Shown: positions 1 to 8,109, numbered from the stretch's first letter. The stretch is 64,000 bases of DNA from Actinomadura sp. DC4 (GCF_030406325.1 NZ_JAUEQY010000010.1:62001-126000); one strand, 5' to 3'. Notes: a model not told the origin generated them from the letters alone. Made by a program: numbers and translations.

Positions 1-110
1 ACGGCCTGGTCCACGTGGTCCCGGCGATCCTCTTCAGCCCGACCGGCCACATCACCGAGGCGATCGGAATGCCGGCCCTGCAGTCCCTCCTGACGAACCA
101 CTCCTCATGA
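1..110 (+). CDS. Probable TadA/CpaF-type ATPase, C-terminal end only
   Basis: The third reading frame is open from the window edge to a TGA at 108-110 and gives 35 residues, including VVPAILFSPTGH and ending LQSLLTNHSS. From memory, actinobacterial TadA/CpaF secretion ATPases end in a similar tail with a hydrophobic strand, a glycine turn and a leucine-rich finish. TadA is the gene normally found just before tadB, and tadB follows here on the same strand. No catalytic motif lies in the visible part, so the call rests on position and a loose C-terminal resemblance. The 225 bases between this stop and tadB show no convincing gene. Confidence 0.45.
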   Translation, partial: GLVHVVPAILFSPTGHITEAIGMPALQSLLTNHSS

Positions 111-335
111 AGAGCCTCCATGCACCTCACGTCGGAACGGACCACGAGCTCCTGACGCCCCACGCCCAGAGGCGTGCTCGTCGTGTCGCCGGCGGCCGGA
201 GACCGGCACGTTTTCGGGGGCGCCCGGTATGACGGCCATCCGTGCTCCCGGACGTTCGCGGGGACCGGTCTTCGCGTGCTCGGGTCGCCGGGCCCTGCTC
301 GGAGCCGCGCCCCGCGGCCGTGAGGAGTGCGCGCC

Positions 336-1067
336 ATGACGGCCGCCGCGAGCGTGGCCTGCGTCTTCGCGGCGGTGTGGATCCTGCTCCTGCCGTCACC
401 GGCCACTCTGCGCCTCACCGCCGTCCTCCGTACGGCACCGGATCCCTCCCGCCGGTCCAGGCCCCCGGCCGTGATCGCCTGGCTTCGTACAACGGCCGGC
501 GCCCTGACGGGCCGTCGCCGCGATGTCGCCAAGCGCCGCGCGGCCGTGATCGAGCTGTGCGACGGCATCGCCGCCGAACTGACCGCCGGCCGACCCGCCG
601 CCGTCGCCCTCATCGAGGCGGCCCGGGTCCTCCCGGCCGTACCGGGCCTGCCCTCGGTGATCGATGCGGCCGAGCGCGCCGACGACGTCCCGGCGGCGCT
701 GACGGAGGCCTCGGCGGCCGAGGGCTGCGAGGGCCTCCGCCTCCTGGCGGGCTGCTGGCGAATCGGCATGGACCGCGGCGGCATGCTCGCCTCGGTCATC
801 GAAGGCCTGGCCGAGGCGCTGAGAGACGAACAGTCCCACCGAGAGGAGATCGCCCTTCAACTGGCGGGTCCCCGAGCCACCGCCCGCCTGCTGGCCGGCC
901 TCCCCGCACTCGGCCTGGGAATGGCCGCCGTCCTGGGCGCCCGGCCGCTGACCTTCCTGTTCGCCAGCCTGCCGGGCGCCTTATGCCTGAGCCTCGGCCT
1001 CACCCTCGACGCCACAGGCCTGTGGTGGACCGCCCGCCTGGCCAGATCCGCCGAACGAACCCAGTGA
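336..1067 (+). CDS. tadB: TadB-like inner-membrane protein of the Tad/Flp pilus secretion system
   Basis: A 243-residue member of the type II secretion F (GspF/TadB) family, the membrane platform that works with the TadA ATPase to extrude Flp pili. An N-terminal hydrophobic segment (about residues 5-22) is followed by a cytoplasmic T2SSF domain and two C-terminal membrane segments (about 185-230). It is short, as actinobacterial TadB proteins are. The ATG at 336 is chosen because GAGGAG sits 8 bases upstream; a GTG at 327 in the same frame overlaps that ribosome site. It starts a same-strand series with tadC, flp and tadE. The family call rests on length, topology and neighbours. Confidence 0.8.
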   Translation: MTAAASVACVFAAVWILLLPSPATLRLTAVLRTAPDPSRRSRPPAVIAWLRTTAGALTGRRRDVAKRRAAVIELCDGIAAELTAGRPAAVALIEAARVLPAVPGLPSVIDAAERADDVPAALTEASAAEGCEGLRLLAGCWRIGMDRGGMLASVIEGLAEALRDEQSHREEIALQLAGPRATARLLAGLPALGLGMAAVLGARPLTFLFASLPGALCLSLGLTLDATGLWWTARLARSAERTQ

Positions 1068-1079
1068 AGAGGAGACGAG

Positions 1080-1232
1080 ATGACCACCTCGGACCAGGAC
1101 GCCCCTCGCCGACGACAGCGCTCGACACGACTCCGCTCCTGGGGCACGGGACCCTGGCCGATCCAGGACTCCGATCCCGACGGCCGGGCCCGCGACCGTA
1201 CGGCGCCGCCGGAAAACTCGGCAGAGCGGTGA
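1080..1232 (+). CDS. Possible 50-residue basic protein between tadB and tadC
   Basis: A short open frame begins at an ATG 12 bases after the tadB stop, preceded by a strong purine-rich ribosome site (GAAGAGGAG at 1067-1075 region). The product is hydrophilic and Arg-rich, with RRRQRSTRLRSWG near the N-terminus and no membrane segment. I recognise no family. Support is only the ribosome site and the fit inside the tad gene series. It could equally be a remnant, because the following 430 bases before tadC have no clear gene although tad genes are usually packed tightly. Confidence 0.3.
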   Translation: MTTSDQDAPRRRQRSTRLRSWGTGPWPIQDSDPDGRARDRTAPPENSAER

Positions 1233-1668
1233 GGCTCTGCGCGGTCCTCGCTCCAGAGGCGATCCGTCCTGCGCCGCACTAGGTCAGCACCCACCGTTCG
1301 CCCCGCCGACCATCGCGAGGGGCGGTGCGACGAGCCGACGACTTCGACGGCGGGGGCAGGGCCACGCGCCGTCGCGATGACCGTCGCGCGTCAGCGGCCG
1401 CACCATCCTCGACCACCTGAAGGAGCGCGATGACGAACTCCGAGTACGACCCGCACGGCCGAGGCGAGGACCACGCGCCATCCCACCGGCGATGCTTGAT
1501 GACGTGGTGGTCGGCGCGAGGATACTGCTCGGCGCCGCCGGGACCGCGCAGGCCGTCGTGCCCGCGCCCGCCTCCGTCGCTCGTCCACCTCAGGACGCCG
1601 ACCAGACCGGCACGATGCCCGTCCGGTCCCTGGCTGGCCCGCCTCGATCGCCTGCCGAAGGCGAGCCC
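1233..1668 (+). other. Gene-poor gap inside the tad locus
   Basis: No gene is convincing in this 436-base gap. The tadC frame stays open upstream to 1492, but that extension is hydrophilic and lacks the hydrophobic start of the family. Several overlapping frames on both strands look like GC-bias shadows. No terminator or AT-rich promoter stands out. Confidence 0.4.
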
Positions 1669-2403
1669 ATGATCCTGCCGCTGATGGCCGTGCTCTGCTG
1701 CGGCGCGGCCGGCTTTCTCGCCGTACCCGACGACAAGCCGCGCAGGCGGCTCCGCCGACTGTTCCCGGCCCCCGATCCACCGGTCACGCCCCGAGGAGGA
1801 CGGGAAGCACGGATGCGATGGGCGGCAGGCGGCCTGGCCGGATTCGTCTGCGCCTTGCTGGTGGGCGGCCCCGTGGGCTGGGCGGCAGGCGCCCTGGTCA
1901 CGGTCGGCTGCGTACGCGTGCTCTCCCGCCTGGAGCCGCGAGCCGTGCGGCAGCGCCGTGCCCGGATCGTCGCCGAACTCCCCTTGGCGATCGACCTCCT
2001 GGCCGCCTGCCTGCGCGGCGGTGGCGCGTGGCACGAGTCCGTCGAAGCCGTCGCCGACGCCGTGGGCGGCCCGCTCGGCGTCGACCTGGCACGCGTGGCC
2101 GCGCGCATCCGGCTCGGTGCGGACCCGGCCGCGGAATGGCTCAGCCTCACGAGCGACCCGGCCCTGGCCCCGCTCGGCCGGGCCGCCGCACGAGCCGCCA
2201 TCGGCGGAGCCCCGGTCGCCGCCACTCTGGCCCGCCTCGCCCGCGACCAGCGCCGTACGGCCCGCGCCGCAGCGTCCGCGCGCGCCCGTACCGCCGGCGT
2301 ACGCGCGGTGGCCCCGCTCGGCCTCTGCTTCCTCCCCGCCTTCGTCCTGCTGGGCATCGTCCCGGCCATCGCCGGCATCGCGGCGAACGTCCTCCTGCCC
2401 TGA
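1669..2403 (+). CDS. tadC: TadC-like inner-membrane protein of the Tad/Flp pilus secretion system
   Basis: A 244-residue protein of the type II secretion F family, the second membrane component partnered with TadB. It starts with a hydrophobic helix (MILPLMAVLCCGAAGFLAV), has a second pair of hydrophobic segments near residues 48-85, a cytoplasmic region with LAIDLLAACLRGG, and a C-terminal membrane helix (LGLCFLPAFVLLGIVPAIAG). The ATG at 1669 is preferred over an in-frame ATG at 1492 because the family begins with a membrane helix; the ribosome site (GAAGGCGAG) is modest. Gene order tadB-tadC-flp-tadE supports the call. Confidence 0.8.
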   Translation: MILPLMAVLCCGAAGFLAVPDDKPRRRLRRLFPAPDPPVTPRGGREARMRWAAGGLAGFVCALLVGGPVGWAAGALVTVGCVRVLSRLEPRAVRQRRARIVAELPLAIDLLAACLRGGGAWHESVEAVADAVGGPLGVDLARVAARIRLGADPAAEWLSLTSDPALAPLGRAAARAAIGGAPVAATLARLARDQRRTARAAASARARTAGVRAVAPLGLCFLPAFVLLGIVPAIAGIAANVLLP

Positions 2404-2562
2404 CTACGGCTCAAGCGGCCTCAGGGTCTCCTGCTCTGGCAGATCGTGTGCCTCCACGATGAGCGTTATCCACAGAACGCGGTTCACCTGGTGCTTGGGT
2501 GATGAGTCGGCCACGCTGGGTGGCGGGCCGGATCGTGCCCGCGACCTGAGGAGAGACTCCCG

Positions 2563-2754
2563 ATGCGCAAGCTGTCCGCCGTGTTGCACCGTTGCCGCGA
2601 CTGCCGAGACCGAGGAATGTCCACCGCCGAATACGCGGTCGGTACGGTCGCGGCCGCCGCCTTCGCCGGCATCCTGTTCAAAATCGTGACCAGCCCCGAA
2701 GTCCGGCGAATGCTCTTAGCGATCATCCACCGGGCACTCAACCTGGTCGGATGA
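2563..2754 (+). CDS. Flp-type pilin precursor (DUF4244 family)
   Basis: A 63-residue prepilin, the likely major subunit of the Flp/Tad pilus. A basic leader (MRKLSAVLHRCRDCRDRG) ends in Gly followed by MSTAEYAVGTVAAAAFAG: the Gly|Met cleavage site and Glu at mature position 5 are typical of class IV/Flp pilins, with a hydrophobic helix behind. A prepilin peptidase would remove the leader; none is in this window. The ribosome site (TGAGGAGA) sits about 9 bases before the ATG. The stop overlaps the next start (ATGA), so flp and tadE are probably translationally coupled. Length and sequence match actinobacterial DUF4244 proteins. Confidence 0.85.
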   Translation: MRKLSAVLHRCRDCRDRGMSTAEYAVGTVAAAAFAGILFKIVTSPEVRRMLLAIIHRALNLVG

Positions 2755-3299
2755 CCCTCTTCGCGCCGGCTCGCCGATACGTCAGGACCCTGCGCGAGCG
2801 CGCCCGCATCACGCGTGAGCCGCACGATGTCGTCGCGCAGGCCCGAACGACGGGCAGCCGGCAGACGACCCGGCCCGTCCACCGTCCCAGTGCACGCTCT
2901 GCCCGGGTACGGCGACCGTCCGGCGAGGCGTGCCGGAGACAACGCGGCTCCATCACCGCAGAGACGGCGGTCGCGTTCCCCGCCCTGGTCATCGTCCTGG
3001 CGGTGGCGCTGTGGGGCGTGAGCGCGGCCGCCGCCCAGGTCGCCTGCGTCGACGCGGCCCGAGCGGGCGCACGAGCCGCGGCCCGCGGAGAGCCGCAGTC
3101 GGAGGTGCGAGCAGCAGTCCTGAAAGCAGCACCCCCGAACGCGCACGTCAGCCTGAGCCACGACCCGACGACTACCCGGGTCGTGGTCCGGGCCGAGGCG
3201 CGCCCCCTGCTCAAAGGCCTGTTCCCGGCGTTGAGGCTGAACGCCCAGGCCGTCGCCGCGGCAGAACCGGAGGGAGGCGAACCAGAACCCGATCCCTAG
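2751..3299 (+). CDS. tadE: TadE-family pilus assembly protein
   Basis: A 182-residue TadE-like pseudopilin. After an unusually long basic hydrophilic N-terminus (about 66 residues) comes RGSITAETAVAFPALVIVLA, the characteristic TadE segment: Gly, a Glu a few residues on, and a long hydrophobic helix, followed by an alpha/beta region ending in an acidic Pro-rich tail. TadE-type proteins are minor pilins or assembly factors at the membrane. The ATG overlaps the flp stop by four bases. The long N-terminus may be real or may mean that the true start lies further in; no better ribosome site was found. Confidence 0.75.
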   Translation: MTLFAPARRYVRTLRERARITREPHDVVAQARTTGSRQTTRPVHRPSARSARVRRPSGEACRRQRGSITAETAVAFPALVIVLAVALWGVSAAAAQVACVDAARAGARAAARGEPQSEVRAAVLKAAPPNAHVSLSHDPTTTRVVVRAEARPLLKGLFPALRLNAQAVAAAEPEGGEPEPDP

Positions 3300-3552
3300 G
3301 CGATGCAGTCGAGACAAATACGGTCGCCCGCCTTCCGTGTCCACCAGTTCACCCATCCCCACATGCGCCCGCGCGGGTGCGCGGACTTACAGCCGGGGGG
3401 CCTGCGGATGCGCGGCGGGTGTGCGCGGGAGACGCGTGACGCGCGGGTCGTTGGGTGTGCGGCGGACATCTGGCACATGGGCGGGTGGCGTGGAACCTCG
3501 ATCTTCGGGTTCTGGGTCGCAGCCACAGCTCGGTGAGCAGAGGAGGACGACT

Positions 3553-4179
3553 GTGGGCAGGTCAAGAGGCGACACGTGTACGGCCGGGGCACGGTCGGTG
3601 GGGGACCGTGGGTCGGGCACCGTATGGATGCTCGCGCTGATCGGTCTTACCTGGACGGTGGCGGCCATGGCGATGACCGTGGGCGGCGTGCGTGCGGCGC
3701 GGCATCGGGCCTATGCGGCGGCGGACCTCGCGGCGTTGGCCGCGGCGTCGCATGCCTCGGACGGACCGCGAAGCGCGTGTCGGCTGGCCGCTCGGATCGC
3801 CCGCGGCTCGGGCGGACGGTTACGCCGGTGTGTGTTGCACGGTCATGTCTCGGAGGTGGTGGTCGTGTCCGAACTGAGTGACGTTCCGATGCTGGGGCAC
3901 CTGACCGCGACGGGGCAGGCCCGAGCCGGTCCCGAACGGGTACCGGGGTTGTGCGATCCGCCGATTCTCTGCGGCGCCCCCCGGCCATCCCCCGAAGCAA
4001 CCCGGCCATCCTCCGGCTTACCTCAGCCGTCCTCCGATTCACTCCGGCCGTCTCCCCGTTCATCTCGGCTGTCCTCAGAGGCTTGCGGGGGCGCGGATTG
4101 GCGGCCTCACTCCGGAAGGGGTCAGGCGGGTGTCGTGACCGGGGTCGGGCGCCACTGCTCTGAGCCGAAGACCTCGTAG
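3553..4179 (+). CDS. Second TadE-like protein (Rv3654c-type, helicase/secretion neighbourhood)
   Basis: A 208-residue protein starting at a GTG with GAGGACG upstream. It has GDRGSGTVWMLALIGLTWTV (about residues 19-38), a single membrane anchor, then AAADLAALAAASHA, the pattern of Rv3654c-like proteins that accompany actinobacterial tad clusters. The conserved part ends near residue 140. Beyond it lies a Pro/Ser-rich tail of five 7-residue repeats, unlike the usual short family members. The last 58 bases overlap the 3' end of hmp on the other strand. The tail may therefore be a neutral extension created when the downstream region changed. Function in pilus assembly is inferred. Confidence 0.65.
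   Translation: MGRSRGDTCTAGARSVGDRGSGTVWMLALIGLTWTVAAMAMTVGGVRAARHRAYAAADLAALAAASHASDGPRSACRLAARIARGSGGRLRRCVLHGHVSEVVVVSELSDVPMLGHLTATGQARAGPERVPGLCDPPILCGAPRPSPEATRPSSGLPQPSSDSLRPSPRSSRLSSEACGGADWRPHSGRGQAGVVTGVGRHCSEPKTS
3982..4086 (+). repeat. Five tandem 21-bp repeats inside the TadE-like gene
   Basis: Copies begin at 3982, 4003, 4024, 4045 and 4066, each opening with a CGGCCATCC-like core. The period of 21 keeps frame, giving heptapeptides RPSPEAT, RPSSGLP, QPSSDSL, RPSPRSS and RLSSEAC. The copies have diverged at third positions and elsewhere, so this is not a fresh expansion. Confidence 0.85.
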
Positions 4180-5336
4180 CGGATCCGCTCGTCGGGCAGG
4201 CCGCGGCGATGCAGGCCGGCCCTTACCACCTGCATGAACGGGACCGGGCCGCACAGATAGACGTCCGTGTCCGGATGCAGCGGGATCGCGTCGGTGTCGA
4301 TGAAGCCGGTGAACGCGTCCGGAGCATCCGAGGCGTGCTCATACCAGACGAGATTGCGGAAGGAGCGAAGCCGGGAGCCATTGACGTCCATGTCCGCGCG
4401 CAGCGGGTGGCGCTCAGGGCTGCGGTCGGCGTGCACCGCCGTGACGTGGCGGTTCGGCTGGGTGCGTGAGACGTGGTCCAGGATGGCGGCCATCGGGGTG
4501 ATGCCGACGCCCGCGCTGACCAGGACCAGGGGTGCCTCGCCGTCGCGCAGGGTGAGTTCGCCGTACGGATGGCTCAGCCGCAGCCGGTCGCCGATGGTCA
4601 CGTGGTCGTGCAGGTAGCCGGAGACCATGCCGTCGGGGGCGCTGCCGACGCCGCGTACCCGGCGTACGGTGATCCGCAGGGCGCCACCGGTGGCCGCCTG
4701 CGAGAGCGAGTACTGCCGTAGCTGGCGGGTGCCATCGGGCAGGTCTGCGGCGACGGTGACGTACTGGCCGGGCAGGAAGCCGGGGGCGGGATCGTCGTCG
4801 GCAGGGGTGAGGATGAACGACACTGTCTCGTGCGCTTCGGTGATCTTGTTCGCCACGGTGTACTCACGCCACGGGTCGGCGCCGTCCACATCGGCCTCGG
4901 CGTAGAGGCGGGCCTCGCGGCCGATCAGCCGTACGGCGAACAGCCAGTACACCTCGTCCCAGGCGGCGGCGACCTCCGGGGTGACGGCGTCACCGAGTAC
5001 GGTGCCGACCGCGGCCAGCAGGTATTTCCCGACCATCGCGTACTGCTCGGGGCGGACGCCGAGGGCGCAGTGCCGCTGCGCGATGCGCTCCACGATGTGG
5101 TCGAAGGCAGAGGCGTCCGGGCCCCTGCCGACCAGGTGTGCCGCGAACGCGGCGACCGCACCGGCCAACGCCTGTTTCTGCTCACCCGTGGCCTGCGCGC
5201 TGCGGCTGAACAGGTTGAGCAGGTCCGGGTTCTCGCCGAGCATCGTGTCGTAGAAGACACCGGAGATGGCATCGAGATGTTCGCCGACGGCCGGAAGGGT
5301 CGCCTCGACGACCGTGGCGCTGCTTGTGGAGAGCAT
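4122..5336 (-). CDS. hmp: Flavohemoglobin (nitric oxide dioxygenase)
   Basis: Converts NO and O2 to nitrate using NADPH and FAD in the cytoplasm. The 404 residues contain a globin domain (1-140) with Tyr29 (B10), Gln53 (E7) and proximal His89, an FAD-binding domain (about 150-260, RQYSLS), and an NAD(P) domain (about 265-395, VSAGVGITPM and LCGPVPFM). Length is standard. The ATG has GGAG upstream. It lies 32 bases after nsrR on the same strand, so the two should form an NO-responsive operon as in Streptomyces. Its 3' end overlaps the TadE-like gene by 58 bases in convergent orientation. Confidence 0.95.
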   Translation of the reverse strand: MLSTSSATVVEATLPAVGEHLDAISGVFYDTMLGENPDLLNLFSRSAQATGEQKQALAGAVAAFAAHLVGRGPDASAFDHIVERIAQRHCALGVRPEQYAMVGKYLLAAVGTVLGDAVTPEVAAAWDEVYWLFAVRLIGREARLYAEADVDGADPWREYTVANKITEAHETVSFILTPADDDPAPGFLPGQYVTVAADLPDGTRQLRQYSLSQAATGGALRITVRRVRGVGSAPDGMVSGYLHDHVTIGDRLRLSHPYGELTLRDGEAPLVLVSAGVGITPMAAILDHVSRTQPNRHVTAVHADRSPERHPLRADMDVNGSRLRSFRNLVWYEHASDAPDAFTGFIDTDAIPLHPDTDVYLCGPVPFMQVVRAGLHRRGLPDERIRYEVFGSEQWRPTPVTTPA

Positions 5337-5368
5337 TCATTCTCCAGGTGAGTAGTGGGCGGACAAGA

Positions 5369-5797
5369 TCAGGGGCGGCTGAGGTTCAACAGCACCTGCC
5401 GGGTCGGCGGGGCGGTCAGGTCGCCGACGGTGATCGGGTCGAGAGAGACGTAGAACGCCTCCTGCGCACGGCGCAGGGCTCCACGCAGCCGGCAGTCCCG
5501 ACGCAACGGGCAGGCCGGGTCGCCGTCACAGTCGACGACCTCGGTCCCGCCTTCCAGCTCGCGTACGAGGCCCCCGACCGAGGCCGTACGGGCCTTGGCG
5601 GCGATCCGTACGCCCCCGCCGCGACCGCGAACGGTCTCCAGCAGGCCCATCCGTTGCAGCCGCTGGACCACCTTGGCCAGGTGGTGGCGGGGCACCACGA
5701 GGGATTCGGCCAGCTCGTCGATCGTGAGCAGGTCGTCCCGGGTCGCACTGAGCATGAGGACGCGGAGCCCTATATCCGTCGAGCGGTTGAGGTGCAC
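5369..5797 (-). CDS. nsrR: NsrR, Rrf2-family [Fe-S] nitric-oxide sensing repressor
   Basis: A 142-residue Rrf2 regulator: winged helix (about residues 5-65, LTIDELAESLVVPRHHLAKV), then the cluster loop with Cys90, Cys96 and Cys102 in the C-x5-C-x5-C spacing of NsrR. In Streptomyces, NsrR carries a 4Fe-4S cluster that reacts with NO, releasing repression of hmp and of itself. It begins at a GTG whose upstream sequence is almost entirely a large palindrome (5810-5844), consistent with autoregulation. hmp follows directly, which makes NsrR much more likely than IscR or RsrR. Confidence 0.92.
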   Translation of the reverse strand: MHLNRSTDIGLRVLMLSATRDDLLTIDELAESLVVPRHHLAKVVQRLQRMGLLETVRGRGGGVRIAAKARTASVGGLVRELEGGTEVVDCDGDPACPLRRDCRLRGALRRAQEAFYVSLDPITVGDLTAPPTRQVLLNLSRP

Positions 5798-5809
5798 AGC
5801 TCGAACTCT

Positions 5810-5844
5810 ACCTCAAAGAGGAGTATCGGAATCCTCTTTGAGGT
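5810..5844 (-). promoter_or_regulatory. nsrR: Probable NsrR operator, nested palindrome
   Basis: Two perfect 13-base inverted arms (5810-5822 and 5832-5844) flank a 9-base spacer, 13 bases before the nsrR start. Each arm is itself a palindrome, CCTC-AAA-GAGG and CCTC-TTT-GAGG, so it may hold two dimer sites. The position is right for repression of the nsrR-hmp operon. Confidence 0.7.
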
Positions 5845-5973
5845 ACGGGAAAAATGTGATCTGTGCTGGTAGCGGCGTTGGTGGGCTGTGGTCGTGGCAA
5901 ACCTCGCACGGCCGCGGGAGAGGTTCCGAGGCACTTGCTACCGGAAATCATGCGCACGGCCGACCCACCGGCC

Positions 5974-6125
5974 GGATCACCGACCGACGGCCGACCAGCC
6001 GAATCGACGCACCGAATCGACGCACCGAATCGACGCACCGAATCGACGCACCGAACCGACCCACCGCCGACCGACCGACCCACCGGCCGACTGGATCACC
6101 GACCGACGGCCGATCAGCCGAATCG
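5974..6125. repeat. Duplicated 33-bp block enclosing 13-bp tandem repeats
   Basis: A 33-base sequence at 5974-6006 recurs at 6093-6125 with one mismatch. Between them, a 13-base unit (AATCGACGCACCG) is repeated four times from 6002 with a degenerate fifth copy to about 6064. This forms the left part of a simple-repeat tract that continues to about 6330. Confidence 0.8.
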
Positions 6126-6162
6126 GCCGGCCGGCGGGCCGACCGACCCACCGGCGGACTGA

Positions 6163-6330
6163 CCCACCGGCCCACCGGCCCACCGGCCCACCGACCCACC
6201 GGCCCACCGGCCCACCGGCCCACCGGCCCACCGGCCCACCGACCCACCGACCCACCGACCCACCGACCCACCGACCCACCGACCCACCGACCCACCGACC
6301 CACCGACCCACCGACCCACCAGCCCACCAG
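6163..6330. repeat. Minisatellite: 21 tandem copies of an octamer CCCACCGR
   Basis: Uninterrupted 8-base units run from 6163 to 6330. The variable ending falls in blocks: three GG, one GA, five GG, ten GA, then two AG. Because 8 is not a multiple of 3, all frames stay open and encode 8-residue repeats such as THRPTDPP or VGGSVGRW. None has a plausible start region or ribosome site, so I treat it as non-coding. One strand is nearly pure C/A, the other G/T. Confidence 0.9.
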
Positions 6331-7011
6331 CCGACCCGCCGTCTGGCCCACCGGTCCACTGGCGGCCCATCGGTCGGCCTACCGGCCGGCCGAGCCGTGA
6401 TGCGGCCCGAGCCAGTGCTCTCACCGCTTGCGGTTCCTCGGTTTCTCGGGCGCACGGCTGCGGCGGCGATCCCGCGTCCTCGCCGCTTACCGGCTCCCGG
6501 GGTTCGCGCGTGCGCGCCGATGAGGACGCGCTTGCGCGCCGATGAGGGGTGGGGCCGCCGACGAGGATCCACGGCTCACCGTAGATCGCGCCGGTCGGGA
6601 AGCCGATGCGCGCGCCCCTCGCTGATGCACCGCCCTCGTCGGCGCATGCGCCCCTTGCCGCGGTAGGCGCCTTCGTCGAGGTAGGCGAACCGCCGGCCGG
6701 CGCGGGCGCGGGTCGCGGCGGCGTGGCGGCCCCGGGGTGATCTGTGCTGAAGCGGGCCGAAGGCGTCGACCGCGGGAGATTCGGACGTCACTCATCTCGA
6801 CGGTGATCGTTGCAATTTGTGCGGATCCATGACTCTATTGGAGACAGAGTCCGATAGGGTGCTCGGCAATCGGTTCCAGAGGGTGCGAGCTCACGGTCGT
6901 TCGGGCGGGTGGTACCGGCCCCCGCACCAGGCGGCCGCCGGGTGGGTTTCGCGTTGAGGATTCGTTCCTCTGGTGGCGGTGGTGGAAGGTGCTCGACGAA
7001 GGGACGGCGTC
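6331..7011. other. Non-coding stretch between the repeat tract and an exported-protein gene
   Basis: No gene is supported. Around 6790-6860 the sequence becomes less GC-rich (TTGCAATTTGTGCGG, then a CTCTATTGGAGACAGAG inverted motif), a plausible promoter zone for the gene at 7012, but no clear -35/-10 pair can be fixed. The region 6390-6790 resembles degenerate CG-rich repeat material. Confidence 0.4.
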
Positions 7012-8109
7012 GTGACGAGGGTCCGCAAGGTCGCCGCGGTCAGCCTGATGACTCCCATGGTCGCTGCCGCGATCACCATCGGCGTGAACCAGCAGGCCGC
7101 TCAGGCCGCCGCGTGTCCGCCACTCGCCAGCGCGTCCATCAGCCCCCCGACGGGCACTGTCAGGGCCGGTTCCAGCGTGCACGTGTCGGCCACGATCAGT
7201 GGCTGGATGGTCCTTAAGGCGCACTTGCAGATTTCCGGTCCTGGCCTGGACAAACAGGTCGGAAGTAGCGTCAATACCGGGACGATCCAGGGCGACACGG
7301 TCGTTCCCGAAGCCGGCTACTTCACGCTCGCGGTCATCGGTAACGGCACCAAGTGTACCTACAAGGCTGCCGGCTTCTCCGTGAAGGAGAAGGCGAGCGC
7401 CGCGAAGCCGACGCACAGCAGTAGCCCCAGCAAGAGCGCTCGGGCGGGAGGCGGCGGTAGCGGTAGCAGCGGTGGTTCGGGGGCGAATGTGCCTTCGCTG
7501 CCCACCGGCAGTGCCGGGAACGGCGCGGGCGGCAACCTCGGGCTCAACCCGCTGAACGGGGCCTCACCCTTCAGCCTTCCGTCGGTGGCGCCCGATGGCT
7601 CAAGCTTCCAGTACCCGAGTCCGGACCCGCAGGTCGCCTCTCCGCCGACCAGGACCGTGGCGCGCAACGTCTCCGAGACCACCCCGATCAAGTGGGGGCA
7701 GAGCCTCGCGATCGCGCTCGTACTGCTGGTCATCTCGGCGCACCTCGGCATGTGGTCCCGCCGCCAGCGTCTCGCCGCAGACGGGGCGCATCCCATCGGT
7801 GCCCGCAAGCTGATCGGCCGCAGGAAGTCGCGCGGGGCCGCCGCGACGCTAGCCGAGACGAGCGTGCTCGACCGTCCGGCCGAGACCGCCCTGCCGCCGG
7901 ACGCCGCCCAGTCGACGGAGTCGGAGCTCGCCCCACCCGCGACGACGCCCGACGACGCGTCGGCAGCGGACCACGTTCCGGACGCCGAGGCGACGGCCGA
8001 CGACGCGGCGGGCGACAGCACGCCCGCGACCGACGACGCCTCCGCAGCCGAAGAACAGCAGCAGGGCGACGGCGGACGCAACTACCGAGGCCGTCGCCGC
8101 CGCCGCTGA
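7012..8109 (+). CDS. Exported, membrane-anchored protein of unknown function
   Basis: A 365-residue protein I cannot assign to a named family. It has a basic N-terminus and signal peptide (to about AAQAAACPP near residue 34), an extracellular domain with two Cys (about 35-125), a Ser/Gly-rich linker, one membrane helix (IALVLLVISAHLGMWSRRQ, about residues 235-253), and a cytoplasmic tail that is basic, then strongly acidic and Ala-rich, ending YRGRRRRR. GTG at 7012 has GAAGGGA about 7 bases upstream and removes an unlikely 13-residue extension. Topology suggests a cell-envelope protein with an inside tail that could bind acidic or nucleic-acid partners; that is inference. Confidence 0.7.
   Translation: MTRVRKVAAVSLMTPMVAAAITIGVNQQAAQAAACPPLASASISPPTGTVRAGSSVHVSATISGWMVLKAHLQISGPGLDKQVGSSVNTGTIQGDTVVPEAGYFTLAVIGNGTKCTYKAAGFSVKEKASAAKPTHSSSPSKSARAGGGGSGSSGGSGANVPSLPTGSAGNGAGGNLGLNPLNGASPFSLPSVAPDGSSFQYPSPDPQVASPPTRTVARNVSETTPIKWGQSLAIALVLLVISAHLGMWSRRQRLAADGAHPIGARKLIGRRKSRGAAATLAETSVLDRPAETALPPDAAQSTESELAPPATTPDDASAADHVPDAEATADDAAGDSTPATDDASAAEEQQQGDGGRNYRGRRRRR

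Noticed and set aside
3300-3552. An N-terminal extension of the second TadE-like protein from 3337
   Set aside because: The upstream part is Arg/Gly/Cys-rich with no ribosome site, whereas GTG 3553 has GAGGACG and matches the expected family start.
6163-6330. CRISPR array
   Set aside because: The units are 8 bases with no spacers, and no cas gene is present.
5948-6424. Repeat proteins such as VGGSVGRW or THRPTDPP in the octamer tract
   Set aside because: An 8-base repeat keeps all six frames open by itself. No start, signal peptide or flanking domain supports translation.
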